A stretch of DNA of 64,000 nucleotides, from NCBI GenBank assembly GCA_903632075.3, contig CAHIKZ030004282.1, positions 791,001 through 855,000 of the forward strand, given 5' to 3'. Below the pieces are notes generated by a model. That model saw only the letters and a program-made list of their open reading frames with translations, was not told the DNA's origin and searched no databases. Both the position numbers and the translations under genes were made by a program. Of this stretch, positions 45,046-55,835 are shown piece after piece (within the stretch, counting starts at the first letter, position 1; the number at the start of each line of letters is the position of its first letter). The stretch comes from Acanthosepion pharaonis. Taxonomy: Eukaryota; Mollusca; Cephalopoda; Sepiida; Sepiidae.

Positions 45046-45288
45046 AAGTGAACATAGAAGTCAACACTTAGAGTCGACAATCTGTTACCTGCTAGATTCA
45101 ATCGTCAGGCCCGACGATTGCATCGAGCATGAAACAGGTTGTCGTCTCTAAGTGTTGATTTCTATCTTCACTTTTATATTGACACACGCTCTGTCTCTGA
45201 TACTGAGCACTTTATCGCATAAATATAGCACATCTTAAGGCTATATTCCTTCATATATAAATATATATAAACATACACACAAATACAC

Positions 45289-45362
<74 letters not shown>

Positions 45363-45451
45363 CACACAAATACACGCATATTTATATAAGTAAACGTATA
45401 TATCTATAGATACACACAAATAGTTACACATATATAATTAAATATGTATAC

Positions 45452-45494
<43 letters not shown>

Positions 45495-45506
45495 AATACA
45501 CATGGT

Positions 45507-45555
<49 letters not shown>

Positions 45556-45721
45556 CACACATTTATATAAATATATATGCATACACAAATACACGCATAT
45601 ATATAAGTATACATATATTTATAAATACACACAAATTTTTATAAATATCTCTCTCTATAAACATACACACACATAAAAATCTATATATATAAATAAATAT
45701 ATATATACACAAAAATACAAC

Positions 45722-45770
<49 letters not shown>
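44430..45770. repeat. (TA)n/(CA)n cluster containing a P palindrome
   Basis: Long (TA)n arrays alternate with short CA, TG and TATC runs. At about 45045-45190 are the two arms of the P family meeting at TCGTCAGGCCCGACGA. The right arm runs on through CACTTTTATATTGACACACG and GCATAAATATAGCACATC to 45258 before (TA)n resumes. All translated frames in the cluster are Tyr-Ile/Val-Cys artefacts. Confidence 0.95.
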
Positions 45771-45778
<8 letters not shown>

Positions 45779-45784
45779 CCAATA

Positions 45785-45890
45785 AATGGATATAAACTTA
45801 TATATATAACGAAATTTTGAAAACAAACAAAAATAAATTTTAGCACACATAGATTTTTGTTTGTTTTTTCAAATTTCTTTATATATATTT
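45785..45890. repeat. Small foldback related to the F family
   Basis: AACGAAATTTTGAAAACAAAC and, inverted, GTTTGTTTTTTCAAATTTC flank a 30-base centre. The arms resemble the outer ends of the F elements at 53457 and 55738. Confidence 0.65.
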
Positions 45891-46149
45891 CCAACTTATA
45901 TATATATAAACATAATTTATTTTAATTTATCGTATTTCCAACTAATATATAAACATACTTTACATATAAGTTACAGGGAAACAGATAATAATCTCTTTTA
46001 TCCATTTTAATGGGCGAAAAAATAATCCTACAATAAAAAGAATTCATAATCTTCATTTAATATTTAATAGAATAGTCATTATTCACTTCTCCATTAACCA
46101 CCTATTCCTGTATTTCTCAATTCATTATTTCCAGACTTTAGTGTGCTTT

Positions 46150-46640
46150 TTTACTTTTCACCTATGGTCTTCAGAAACGGGATGTTTCTTGGAGCTCTCG
46201 ATTGAATTTGAATTTTCAAATAACGCCACAGATTCTCGATTGGGTTTAAATCTGGGGACTGAGTTGGCCATTTCAGGGTATTTACATCATTTTTAGCAAG
46301 TCATTTTTTCGTTGGTTTTGCTGTGAGCTTAGGATCATTATCTTGTTGGAAGTTCGAATTAGGAGGAAGTTCAAGTTTTTCAACCGAAATCATTAAATTT
46401 GCTTCCAAAGTATTTTTCATGCTGCAGCATTCATTCTACCATTGCCAGTATCTTTTGCAGAAAAACATTCCCAAACAATGATGATGCCAGCACAAAATTG
46501 ACCTATTGGAACTGTGTTCTTCTGTTTGAATGCATCGCCATCTTTTAACCATTCAGGATATCTAGAATTACGTCCAAAAAATCTTCAATTTTGTTTTGTC
46601 TGTCCATAATACTCTTTTCCAGTACGATTTTTTCTTATCG
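46150..46640 (-). pseudogene. Tc1-like transposase relic
   Basis: On the minus strand, over several frames, one reads GDAFKQKNTVPIGQFCAGII, IVWECFSAKDTGNGRMN, NSNFQQDNDPKLTAKPTKK (second catalytic Asp) and LKWPTQSPDLNPIENLW (catalytic Glu). The motif order and NPIENLW signature are those of Tc1 transposases. The DNA-binding half is missing and stops are frequent. It is a different Tc1 lineage from 25926-27544. Confidence 0.85.
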
Positions 46641-46684
46641 TTATGTTCACGAACGAATTTCAACCTAACATTCCCATAAATATA

Positions 46685-46880
46685 TATGTTGTAGTTCAAC
46701 GTGCCATGTGTCTTCCGGATATCTCAGCATCAGTTATTTCCCTTTATTTCAACTCTCCAATTTTTTTTTCTATCTCCGCTGTGGCTAGGTATTGAACTTA
46801 CAAAACGGTTAAGTCAAGACACTGGATTGCTTCAACCGTTTTATCCACTGGGCCATATGTGAATGAGGACATCAGGCCGA
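46685..46880 (-). repeat. S2-related SINE, diverged
   Basis: The + strand has TTCAACGTGCCATGTGTC, CTAGGTATTGAACTTAC and AACCGTTTTATCCACTGGGC, the reverse of S2 head and body. It is strongly diverged. Confidence 0.6.
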
Positions 46881-47039
46881 ACTATATAAATATTTTAAAT
46901 GCGTAAAATACCATATCTCAGAAATCCAGACAGATGGTGATTCCACTATTGAAGCGAAAACAAAATATCCTCATAAGACGTGATTACTTACTGGGGATTT
47001 TAAACTAAACTCTTTATTTCATCTGCGGTGATTGATTGC

Positions 47040-47395
47040 TCCCATTCCGCGTCTGAGGATCTCTCGTCTAGTTCTTGGACTCAGTGGAAACAGAGCGAGC
47101 AATAACTGAGCAGTGACAAATAAGAATCAGACGAGTTGTGAGTTCAATACCTGGCTACAGCAGTAGGAAAAAAAAACTTGGAGGGTTGAGTGATCAAGGT
47201 GAATTAAGTGAAACTGACATATCCAGAGGCACGACACGTGGAACTGGAACAATCTACCTCCGTGGACGAAATATAAGGGTTCGGTTCAACATTCCAAGAA
47301 ATATCCCCTGAAGAAGGCCGAAACGACAATACAGATGAGGACAACAGTCTGAACAATGTAAATAGCGTAAATAGTTACCGAAATAGCTCAGAATA
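47040..47395 (+). repeat. S2-related SINE, diverged
   Basis: GAGTTGTGAGTTCAATACC, GACACGTGGAACTGGAACAA, TATAAGGGTTCGGTTCAACA, CCCTGAAGAAGGCCGAAACG and GTCTGAACAATGTAAATAG follow S2 order. In this copy stem II of the hammerhead-like half is deleted, since GGCC runs straight into GAAACG. Confidence 0.65.
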
Positions 47396-47469
47396 TAAAC
47401 GGACATAATGAAAGTTATTGTGATTTTTTTCGCCAGTCGATTGGTTCTGTTTTAATATTTTTCTCACTG

Positions 47470-47998
47470 AAACTTCGTTTGACAATTATTTGCCTCGGGG
47501 TTCTTGATAGGCTCCAGAGGCGGATATGCAATATAAATGGCCCTGTTCTGGCATCTCGTCTACAGTCACTTTCTCACAGATGCGCCGTCGCCTCTCTCTG
47601 TCTTTTAAAAAAATACTTTCATGGCAATTGCTCCGAGGAGCTGTATTCGCTGGTTCCAAGACTTCATGAGTTCAAGGGCCGACGAGACTGGCATCCCGCT
47701 CTCACCCCTTCACTGTCGAAACTCCTAAATGTAGCCGTCTCTTCTACTCCAATAGCTTCATGTCTCGCACCTCTCGCCTGTGGAACTCCCTTCCCTATTC
47801 CATTTTCCCTGAGAGCTATAATCTCCAGCTATTCAAATGTAATGTCAATCGACATCTCCAGTCGCCTTGATCTATCCACTACCCTTCTCCTCATCCTTTC
47901 TTCTATCACTCCTATCTGATCTTGCTCCAAATTTTCTGTAACCCCTTGCGTGCTAGTGGCTTCCCGCCTTGCTGGGGGTGAAACGCTTTAAAAAAAAA
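47470..47998 (+). pseudogene. LINE-A reverse transcriptase C-terminal region and 3' end
   Basis: Near-identical to 1-437 but extending farther 5'. LGVLDRLQRRICNINGPVLA, SRLQSLSHRCAVASLCLLKK and YFHGNCSEELYSLVPRLHEF are readable, then a frame change to FYSNSFMSRTSRLWNSLPYS and LQLFKCNVNRHLQ. The end is GGGGGTGAAACGCTTT-(A)n at about 47980-47998. The close match to 1-437 suggests recent activity of this subfamily. Confidence 0.85.
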
Positions 47999-48309
47999 GC
48001 CATAAAAACCAGCATTCGAAATTTCTTTTTTCCCTCTAACACAAACACCGACCTCTGCGCCAAGGGAAGATGTTTTGGCTAACAATTCTGGCATCTGTCG
48101 AACGTGGAAATTGAGGATCGGGCGGCTCTATCTCAGATATGACAGCAATAATCGATACCAAAATTGAAATCCTGTTGCCATATCCAAGATGGCGCTACCC
48201 AATCTTCACTTTACAGCCTTGATAGAGTTTGAAATTCGTTGACATGGCCTTCTTTTGTTGTGGGATAACCTATTTTCCACCGTATTCATCCCATTCCCTC
48301 AGGCGCAAC

Positions 48310-48570
48310 ACCGTAATACTATCGTTCTTCTATCGCTATTTCACTATTAATTGCTCAGATGGGCTCCAGTCTTCCGAGCTGTAGCCGGTACGCTACGTCC
48401 ACATCTTCGAATCACCAGCATTGACCATCTCCCGTGTCCCATTTGTAAGAAGAAAATTTCACTCAGACCTATTATTCACAAGAACAGCTGCTTTAGGGAG
48501 TAGAAAGCTTCGACGTTCAAGACCAAGTCTTCAGGTCTAAAGTCAATCATTATCTATCCTTTATATCCTC
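48310..48570 (+). repeat. LINE C-terminal fragment, diverged
   Basis: FYRYFTINCSDGLQSSEL and a later FTRTAALGSRKLRRSRPSLQ-like reading correspond to the YFHGNCSxEL and TSxLWNSLP regions of LINE-A-type RTs. Weak but in the right order. Confidence 0.45.
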
Positions 48571-48739
48571 ATAACTCTTTTTACGTCCATAGCAAAGTAA
48601 CCCTCTACCCTGAGTGGCCCTTGGGCCTTGTATTTGGTCGAAAATTCGTAGAAAAGAAATACTGGTTGCTTAGTCTGGTATAAAACCCCAACTGTTGAGC
48701 ACCTATTGAGAATTGTAAGACGACCCATTATCACCAAAA

Positions 48740-49020
48740 ACCATTAAATCTTGTCATATCTGAGACAGATTAAATTTCTGGGACACGCAATGAGGAAAGA
48801 AGGCCTAAAGAAGTTAACACACACAGGGCATATTGAAGGTAAGAAAAGCAGAGAGGAATAGCAAGTAACCTACTTAATGAACTTGTGGGAATGGATGACA
48901 AAACAGGCGTAAAGAGGGTGAACGATTTCTTTGAACAACAGCAAAAAACAACAGGAAGTTGTGGAGATCCATGATTGACTACGCTCTGAAAAAAAAAACT
49001 TAGCATATGAAGGAAGTCTA
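48740..49020 (+). pseudogene. LINE-B C-terminal relic
   Basis: RQIKFLGHAMRKEGLKKLTH, TGHIEGKKSR and KLWRSMIDYALK match the FLGHxMRKExLExLTLTGxIEGKRSRG...LWRxMI pattern at the C-terminus of a LINE family (also 41365-41800). Stops are present. Confidence 0.75.
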
Positions 49021-49194
49021 TGTCTAACGTTCATCTCTCTTGTACATCACGTATCCGTCTGCGGCAAGAAACACTGAACGCATCGTTTGCGCTCACCTCC
49101 CCACCCCATACATTTTCTTTCCTTCCATATTTAATGTCATGATGATAGTAACATGATACAAAGCTTGGACTGGCGGTTGTCGAGAGGATGGAAG

Positions 49195-49240
49195 CAGCAG
49201 CAGCAGCAGCAACAGAAGAAGAAGAAGAAGAAGAAGAAGA
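49195..49240. repeat. (CAG)n-(AAG)n microsatellite
   Basis: About seven CAG/CAA units followed by about nine AAG units. It lies in no supported coding frame. Confidence 0.9.
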
Positions 49241-50390
49241 TAAAGAGAGCTCGACTCTTAACTATTTTTGAACATTGGGTAAGCAAATATCATGCCTATC
49301 GTCCAGTTTCAAGGACTTAAGAATACAAACCATACAGAGACTCTTAGAGAAATGCATTGTTCACACCAGCTGCTTCTGGTTCATTGTCGGTCAAGAAACA
49401 AGAGCTTCCGTCGGAAATTTGCGAGTGTTAACTTCAACGGCCGCGCTCCTCAAGTGGCTGTCATTATCCATGACGTCGACTGCTTGATTTTACTAACATC
49501 ACTCAGTTTAAGATTGACATGCTTTCTCTGTGTTTATTATTCTCGTGCAAGCAATAAGACGGTTTCGTTCAGTGGATCGTTTGGACATTGTCCATTTGAA
49601 ATAGGCGTTCTTTGAAGTCGAGACAGTAATTGGCCTCATCCAAAAGGAAAGAAATAGTTTGATCGTTATTAATAATCATTTTTACCCTTTATGATTTTCG
49701 CGCCAAATACCGGGTTTTTGTAGGTCACGTTGGTTTTAATTTATTGTTTATTCTGACATGGATATTTTTACCAAACAAAGAAAAAAGTTCTTTTTGTTGA
49801 TATCGCAGATGCGTTTATTTATTTACTTGTAGAATGTGGAGGTTTTGTATTTTTATTGAAATTAATTCTGGATTCATTGTTGAATATATATCCACATTCC
49901 AAACTCCAAAATAACTCCAGAAAACAACATAAAAAAAAAAGTTACAAAATAAGAAAAACATCTTACGAAAATGAATGGATGTCATTTAAACAAATAAAAC
50001 AACAAAATGTGTCTATCAAATTGAGAACGTTAGGTTTAGTTAAAAATTAACAAGGAAATTAATCGAACAACATTTAACAACCTCCCCCTTAAAAAAGAAA
50101 AAAAAAAGAAAAAAGAAAGCAATCTAAGCAAATTCGGTTTGAATACGATCAATTCATTTACTGATTGTATCACAGGAACAAATATTGGACGACATTTTCT
50201 CCTGTTGAGCAATTAATCAAAAATGGCGTGACGGTTGATCCAGCCGACAGTCCAAGCGCGACCAAACGTACCATGACTGGACAGTTGGTCGTCCACCAGG
50301 AACAGATGTACCTTTACCCTTTGATCGATCGTATAATAGACAGTCCCTGATAACGATAACATTAACAGAGGGAGGAAAAGTGAAAGAAAT

Positions 50391-50394
<4 letters not shown>
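49241..50394. other. No gene seen
   Basis: Frames at 49275-49615 overlap each other and show no recognisable domain. An A/AG-run lies near 50090-50120. Confidence 0.5.
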
Positions 50395-50429
<35 letters not shown>

Positions 50430-50453
50430 AAACAGAGAGAGAAATAGAGCGAA

Positions 50454-50482
<29 letters not shown>
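50395..50482. repeat. (GAAA)n and (GA)n tract
   Basis: Purine-only tract on the + strand: (AAAG)n to about 50430 and (GA)n at 50456-50480. Ser-Leu-rich minus-strand frames across it are artefacts. Confidence 0.9.
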
Positions 50483-50484
<2 letters not shown>

Positions 50485-50875
50485 CTATAAAAGTGTTCCC
50501 AAAATTCATCTAAACGCATTTATTCGATGAAATCTAACGACTAAAACGTTTTACAACTTTTGGATACACCTTCCTGGTTTTTTTTTTTACCTTAATTTGA
50601 AAACGACCCGGAATCTAAGGTAGGTTTTGTTTTATTACAAACATGTTATTTTATGATTGATTTGTGATACAATTCTATTTTAAATATGTATACCATTTTT
50701 TTTTTTGCATCATTTTTAGTTTTGTAAATTAATGTTAGATCAAAACTCTTCGACTCTGAAAATGGTATTAACATTTTGTTTTTATTCAAACTTTTTTGTC
50801 ATTTTTATGATTCGATAACAATTAATTTTGTCTCCAATTTTCGATCATTTGACTGAGAATTACTGCTAGTAAAGT
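50483..50875. other. No gene; T-rich
   Basis: T-runs at 50579-50588 and 50697-50705. No motif seen. Confidence 0.5.
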
Positions 50876-51795
50876 TGCTTAACTCTTGTGCCAGACAATT
50901 TTTTCTCTCCAGAATCTTATCTTATATATCTATAAGACTGCCATTCATCTATACTTCAAATATTGCTACAATACATGGTCTGGTGCTCCTGTTATATATT
51001 TAGAGATTCTTGATAAAATCCCATTTTATTGGTTCTGACATGGCATCCTGGCTTCTGTCACTTTCCCATAGCCGTAATGTCTCTTCACTGTGCCTTTTCA
51101 ATAAATACTTTCAAGGTAATTGCTCTGATGAACTTTCCTCTATGGTAACAATATTTTCTTTAGTTTCTTGTAAATATATATTAATTACATTATAAAAACA
51201 AATTGGGGTTAGATGATTTTTTTTAAAATTGTGGCTTTTATCCCTTCAACCCTATCAAAATTGTACATATGAAGACTAGATAGGACTTCATAGAGATTTG
51301 ACATATTATGATACATGTAGTAAGAATGGTATGTTAGAATGTGTTGTTTTTATGGAAAGAATACTGTGGTATGCTGGATCAGTAATTGTGGCCAACAAGG
51401 TTTAATTATAAAACAGAAGACCAGCCACATTTTTGCATTGTTACAAAATAAATATTACTTTCTTCCAGACTTCATGAATTTAAGCGTAGGTCAAGATTGG
51501 CAACAAGTTATCAGGATTTTACATTGGAATTGATTAGATGTAACCGTAAATTCTTTGCTAACAGTTTATTCTATCGTACTTCTCACCTGTGGAACTCTCT
51601 TCCGGCTTTTTGTTTTCCCGCCAACTTTGATGTTCAAAAATTTAAATGCAACGTCAATCGTTATCTACTGTCTGCTTGATTCCTCTTTTGATTGTTCTCA
51701 CTCGTTAATAATTTTTTTTTCTTTCTTTCACACTCTGTAAACCTTTGTATCTTAGTGGCTTTATTTCTTTACGCGGGGTGAAATGATTTAAAAAA
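50876..51795 (+). pseudogene. LINE-A C-terminal region with an internal insertion
   Basis: IGSDMASWLLSLSHSRNVSS and LFNKYFQGNCSDELSSMV are followed at 51145 by about 324 bp of unrelated DNA. Then come DFTLELIRCNRKFFANSLFY, RTSHLWNSLPAFCFPANFD and FKCNVNRYLLSA, ending in GGGGTGAAATGATTT-(A)n at 51775-51795. The inserted piece has GT...AG ends with a pyrimidine-rich tract before AG. Confidence 0.8.
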
Positions 51796-51899
51796 ATAAA
51801 AAGATCAAAGCGTAGTATCTGACTTTTGAGCGGACAACTGTATTTTATCTATCAATTGGGTTTCTGTCTTCGGAGCAGTAACTCACTCATTGCATCAAA

Positions 51900-52425
51900 G
51901 AGGGGGTTCTTATTAATACCGATGCCAGCACAACCGACTGTTGCGGGATCTGGGATATTTTGAAAACTGGCTCCGATGTACGAGTCGGGCCACCACATTA
52001 AACTGACCATGTGTCATATCCTGCGATCGTGGGGCGTCAAGTAAATACAATCTGTCAAAATACATTTTTATCAGTTGTGTATTTGTTTTCAGACAGATCA
52101 CAACAAATAAATGAGAACTGCCTGGCTCTGGGGATTCCAACTCTGTGGCAGCACCTCCCCAATTGCACCAAATATGGAGGATCGGTGGAATATCGACGCC
52201 AAAGCAACGTTGGCAACTGGAATTGGGCAAGTTTTAGCCATGGCCCATATGCCATATCCAGTCACTGTAAGGGGACGGGTAAATATCAAGCATAGAATCT
52301 GTTCTTTCCTCATTTTAGTTGGGAAAAGGCGCGTGGTCAACGGAGTTTCCAACCCTACGGAAGCACCTCCCTCGTTTCACTACATAGGGGGAGCCTGAGA
52401 AATATCGACGTCAGCGCAACCTTCG
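51900..52425 (-). repeat. Diverged T-family tandem units
   Basis: On the minus strand CATGGTCAGTTTAATGTGG, GGAGCCAGTTTTCAAAATAT and a second TGACTGGATATGGCATATGG with GGCTAAAACTTGCCCAATTC unit follow the order of the 235-bp units at 642-1120. On the + strand, AATATCGACG(C/T)CA-type starts recur near 52188 and 52403. Overlapping short frames here are not genes. Confidence 0.5.
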
Positions 52426-52454
52426 TTGCGAAGACCGCACAATTTTTTGCTTGC

Positions 52455-52620
52455 TCGGTCTGTCCTGCTATTTACCCATAGCTGGGGGAGAAGAAGAGGA
52501 TTCATATCTTTCCCAAGGGTATTACCATGTAAGTGAATGTAATGGGTTCGACTGGAATTCGAACTCAACTCTCTGATTCTTCATTCCGAGCCTCTATCTA
52601 TTACTCCATTGTGCTGAAAA
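52455..52620 (-). mobile_element. S1 SINE copy
   Basis: The + strand shows GTCCTGCTATTTACCCATAG, CCAAGGGTATTACCATGTAA, GGTTCGACTGGAATTCGAAC and a tRNA-like head ending TATTACTCCATTGTGC. This is the reverse of S1. Confidence 0.8.
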
Positions 52621-52714
52621 ACTGTATAATAATTAAAAAAAAAAAAATCGATCAATCAGATTGTTTAACGCCAGAATATATTTTTTAGAATAAGAATTTT
52701 TTTAAGATAATACT

Positions 52715-52865
52715 ACTAACTAATCCATAGCTGGTGGAGAGAGATTTGTTCAAATTTTTCTGAAGGGTATTTTCGCATAAGTGAATAAAACGGACTTAAT
52801 TGGAATTGGAACTTCTCCGATTTCAAATTCCGAGTCGTTATCCATTACAGCACCTCCAGGCTTAA
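52715..52865 (-). mobile_element. S1 SINE copy, diverged
   Basis: CTAATCCATAGCTGGTGGAG, GGGTATTTTCGCATAAGTG, TTAATTGGAATTGGAACTTC and CGTTATCCATTACAGCACC follow reverse S1 order. Confidence 0.7.
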
Positions 52866-53381
52866 AACACCTGGTATTCTGGAGTGTCTAACCATGCAGG
52901 TACTAAACAGGATCGATGTTGCTTAAATCAGGTGATCGTAAGAGATGCTGTTTTTCAACATGATATGGCCGTAAGTTAATTGACCCTATTCTTGAAGAAT
53001 TTAAGATTCTAGTGATCGAAGTAGCATCAATTCTGAAATTTCTTACACAAAGTCGCAGTTCTTACGAATGGAATATGGAAAAAAGGGGCGGGTTCCTTCC
53101 AGTGTACATGGCGAGGCAAGTCTTAGGCAAGTTTTCAATTAATGTATGATGAAATGTACTAAAATTATTCCTTTCCCAAAAAAATGTCTTGGTAATTAAA
53201 ACCTACCTCACTTCTGTAAAATTTGTTCTATGGTTACAGAGAATGTCACATAGAGGTTAAAATTCTGATTTTTTTTTTCTGATTTTTCTCCTGAAATGTT
53301 GCATGCTAAAATGTGAGTTTGTCCAATGTGTGGATGTGTCTACGAGGCTGGCAAAATGATATGTATAGCTAACCCTCGTAT

Positions 53382-53387
<6 letters not shown>
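52866..53387. other. No gene seen
   Basis: No recognisable protein or repeat structure before the (TA)n array at 53388-53456. Confidence 0.5.
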
Positions 53388-53458
<71 letters not shown>

Positions 53459-53690
53459 AAGAAAAAATATACGGAAAAACAAACAAAAATCCTAATATGC
53501 AATTATGCTGTTTTAATGTTAATATAATGTCAACGTCGGACGTTTCGGTCTAGTAGACCATCTTCAGGACATATTCATAAAACATAATTAACATTAGACT
53601 ATATTCAATTCAACATGAAAAGACGATGGACATAAGAGTAAGACTAATCAAAATAGATAACTGAAATTTTTCAGTATACAGTTAAATAGT
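53388..53690 (-). repeat. F-family dispersed element with (TA)n end
   Basis: Read on the minus strand: a CTGAAAAATTTCAGTTATC region, CTTATGTCCATCGTCTTTTC, GTTGAATTGAATATAGTC, the hammerhead-like fold (53515-53595), GCATAATTGCATATTAGG, ATTTTTGTTTGTTTTTCCG, then (TA)n at 53388-53456. The same order occurs at 56180-56385 on the + strand. There is no coding potential. Confidence 0.75.
53515..53595 (-). ncRNA. Hammerhead-ribozyme-like motif (best copy)
   Basis: Minus-strand order: ATTAATGTTAAT-type outer stem I arm (53587-53595); inner stem I TGTC (53568-53571); core CTGAAGA (53561-53567); one extra U (53560). Then stem II GGUC-UACUA-GACC (53547-53559), GAA, stem III ACGU-CCG-ACGU (53533-53543), U at the cleavage position (53532), GACA (53528-53531) and outer arm ATTAACATT (53515-53523). 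The outer arms pair perfectly over 9 bp, separated from the inner 4 bp by an internal loop, as expected for tertiary contacts with loop II. Core residues match CUGANGA/GAA and the A-U pair opening stem III. The unusual point is the base between A9 and stem II. Activity is not shown. Confidence 0.6.
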
Positions 53691-54440
53691 GAGAGCCAGT
53701 TACCAAACTTGTAGTGCGTTTAAATTCATGCAAAGGAGACACTAAGGTAGTCAACTCATCAGAATTTTTATAGAGGAAAAACCATGTCACATCGGTAGGG
53801 AAGGAGTTTTGTGTCGTCTCTGGATCCCCACGCTACTACATAAAACGGTATCGACGAAACGAACGGTCGTTTATTTTTTATATACGTTTTATTAAGAGTG
53901 GTAGCTTCGATTCTAAGAGACAGTAGAAGGAATGACGTCACAGGAGCGCATGTTGCCCATTGGCTCAGCGTTCTTCCGCGGGTGGTATTAGCTGGTTATA
54001 AAGCGGGGTGTGGGAAGCATATCGACTCTTCAGAATTCTTGAGACCCTCTGTTGAATTCACGCCTTTTTTGGATTTATTTCACAACCCAGACAAAGGCAA
54101 TCAATCACTGTCCGAACAATACGCCCAGGAGGCTCTCCGGGCAATCGCTGACCATTCTGTAATAAAAGTCGAGATACCTGGTCAAAATCGATTACATTAC
54201 AGATTCTTTGAATTTTATCCAGAATCTAGAGATAAGTAGTAGGGGTTGCAAACCAGATGTGGCAACAATATTCAATGCACGGACGAATGGTAGATGTTTA
54301 AATGGGGAAGGGGGATTTTTCATGCTGATTTGATGAACAATGATTTGCAATTCAGACCATTAGATAATTTGATTAATATCCTGTTATTTTTGGCATAGTT
54401 CTTTAGTCGCTGTGTGCATATTTACGCTTAAATATACACG
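53691..54440 (-). mobile_element. LINE-A 3' region, interrupted by an LTR-like insertion
   Basis: The left part (53691-53810) and right part (54155-54440; AGATGTGGCAACAATATTC, ATGCACGGACGAATGGTAGA) match LINE-A on the minus strand. Alignment to 23430-23700 and 10500-10680 shows the LINE continues directly across the insertion with only a few bases unaccounted for. Confidence 0.75.
53812..54154 (+). mobile_element. Probable solo LTR (343 bp) with compact promoter
   Basis: This insertion starts TGTCGTCTCTGG and ends GCTGACCA, with possible imperfect target duplication TTTTG/TTCTG. It contains a perfect CRE (TGACGTCA, 53933-53940), an inverted CCAAT box (ATTGG, 53959-53963) and a TATA box (TATAAA, 53997-54002). 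This is the order and spacing of an RNA polymerase II promoter. It is richer in CpG than its flanks. The 113-codon open frame at 53898-54239 runs from the insertion into the LINE, so it is not a gene. Ends and family are uncertain. Confidence 0.55.
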
Positions 54441-54879
54441 AAGAACAATTCAAAGTCTTCTCTTGTGTCCTTGCGAATAAAGAAATAAGCTACTTTTTAT
54501 AGATGATTGTAAATCATATAAAAGCGACTGAATTCGGAAAGAATTCAAGGCGTTAACCTTTAGTTGACCCGAAACAGACAAGAACTGCATCTCAAAGCGA
54601 AGACTGACTACTTTGTCACAGTGATCTGAAATTAGAAAAAATTACTAATATAAAGAATATGTATCAGGATTAATTTTAATGTCATAATGGATATAAAAAC
54701 ATTGCACAATGGAAATAAATAGCTAGTTGTTCGTTTCCAAACCTGATACAGACGTCTGCTTAGGCAGATTTGTGTTCGTTCAACCCAAGGCAAACGAGCT
54801 GTTTATATTGAAACAATCCTGAGCAGACATTAGTTACACTGTCTGGGCGAAAACGCTCAGTAGCAGTTGTAAACAAAAC
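54441..54879. other. No gene seen
   Basis: No motif or repeat structure recognised. Confidence 0.5.
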
Positions 54880-55150
54880 ACTTACGATCAAGCCTTCGGT
54901 TACGATGACGTATCACTTTGTGATAAGATGACCATGGACAGAATACAAGCAGTTCTGCCTCCATAATTTTAATCCGAATACAGTGGTATCGTTTTCAAGC
55001 ACATCACAAATGTGTCAAAGGCTGGGATCTCCACAGGCCAATATTATCAAGAAGTCATCTACCTAAAAATTCGACAGAAGTGAGATTACATCTGCGGTCA
55101 TTTGATCGGAACGTTAACATTCTAACCACTCAGACACGAACCTACAAACA
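54880..55150 (-). mobile_element. S4 tRNA-derived SINE
   Basis: The minus strand starts TAGGTTCGTGTCTGAGTGGT with an A box, then GTTAACGTTCCGATCAAATG. The body contains TGGAGATCCCAGCCTTTGAC, TTTGTGATGTGCTTGAAAAC and GTCATCTTATCACAAAGTGA. A second copy lies at 63851-64000. Confidence 0.7.
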
Positions 55151-55199
55151 TTTATGCTGTTAAACACATACGTATATATAATAAATATAATATATAATA

Positions 55200-55241
55200 T
55201 ACACACTCGCACACACACACACTCGCACACACACACACTCG

Positions 55242-55290
<49 letters not shown>
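55200..55290. repeat. (CA)n-(TA)n microsatellite with CACTCG interruptions
   Basis: Three (CA)n blocks separated by CTCG, then (TA)n to 55288. Confidence 0.95.
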
Positions 55291-55291
<1 letters not shown>

Positions 55292-55660
55292 AATATATTA
55301 TAAATTAACTGATTTAAAATAAGTTTTTTTCGCTACACAGTTCTAACCATGTTTCAAAAATAGAAGCTAAAAGCTTTGAATTTAATTTTGTAATTAATTA
55401 ATTTAATTTTGTAATTAAATAAAGACATTAGTTCCCCTTAATCCTCAAGCGAATTTTGGAGTAACTTATTTTTAAAATTACTGGGTTTTAAAGGCACTGC
55501 AAAAATTCATAATTTACGTTTCCAAGGACACAGAGAAATCCATTCATCCAGAAAAGGGGTGGTTGCGTGTTCATTATCACTATTTTTTGTTGTATCAGTT
55601 ATTAGTTACGTTTGAAGAAGCATAAAGCATGTATATATAAGCATATATATATTTCTAAGC

Positions 55661-55666
<6 letters not shown>
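55291..55666. other. No gene; AT-rich
   Basis: TTTAATTTTGTAATTAA is duplicated near 55381 and 55404. No other feature is seen. Confidence 0.5.
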
Positions 55667-55705
<39 letters not shown>

Positions 55706-55805
55706 AGCAAATGTAAATGGATATAGATCCGACAGAATGAAGAAAAATTTGGAAAAAACAAACAAAAATCCTTAAATGCAATTATGTTGTTTAAAATGAA
55801 TGAAA

Positions 55806-55835
55806 TGTCGACGTCTGACGTTTCGGTTTAATAAA
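55806..55835 (-). ncRNA. Hammerhead-like 3' half
   Basis: The minus strand has AAACC (rest of stem II), GAA, ACGU-CAG-ACGU as stem III, C at the cleavage position (a GUC triplet) and GACAUUUCAUU. The CUGAAGA half is replaced by other element sequence, so this copy cannot fold into a full motif. Confidence 0.45.

Noticed and set aside
52011..52398. Several overlapping 60-105-codon frames on both strands suggesting an exon
   Set aside because: The region is a diverged tandem repeat related to 642-1120; its lower AT content explains the open frames.
53898..54239. 113-codon open frame
   Set aside because: It crosses the junction between the LTR-like insertion and the LINE, so it is a chance frame.
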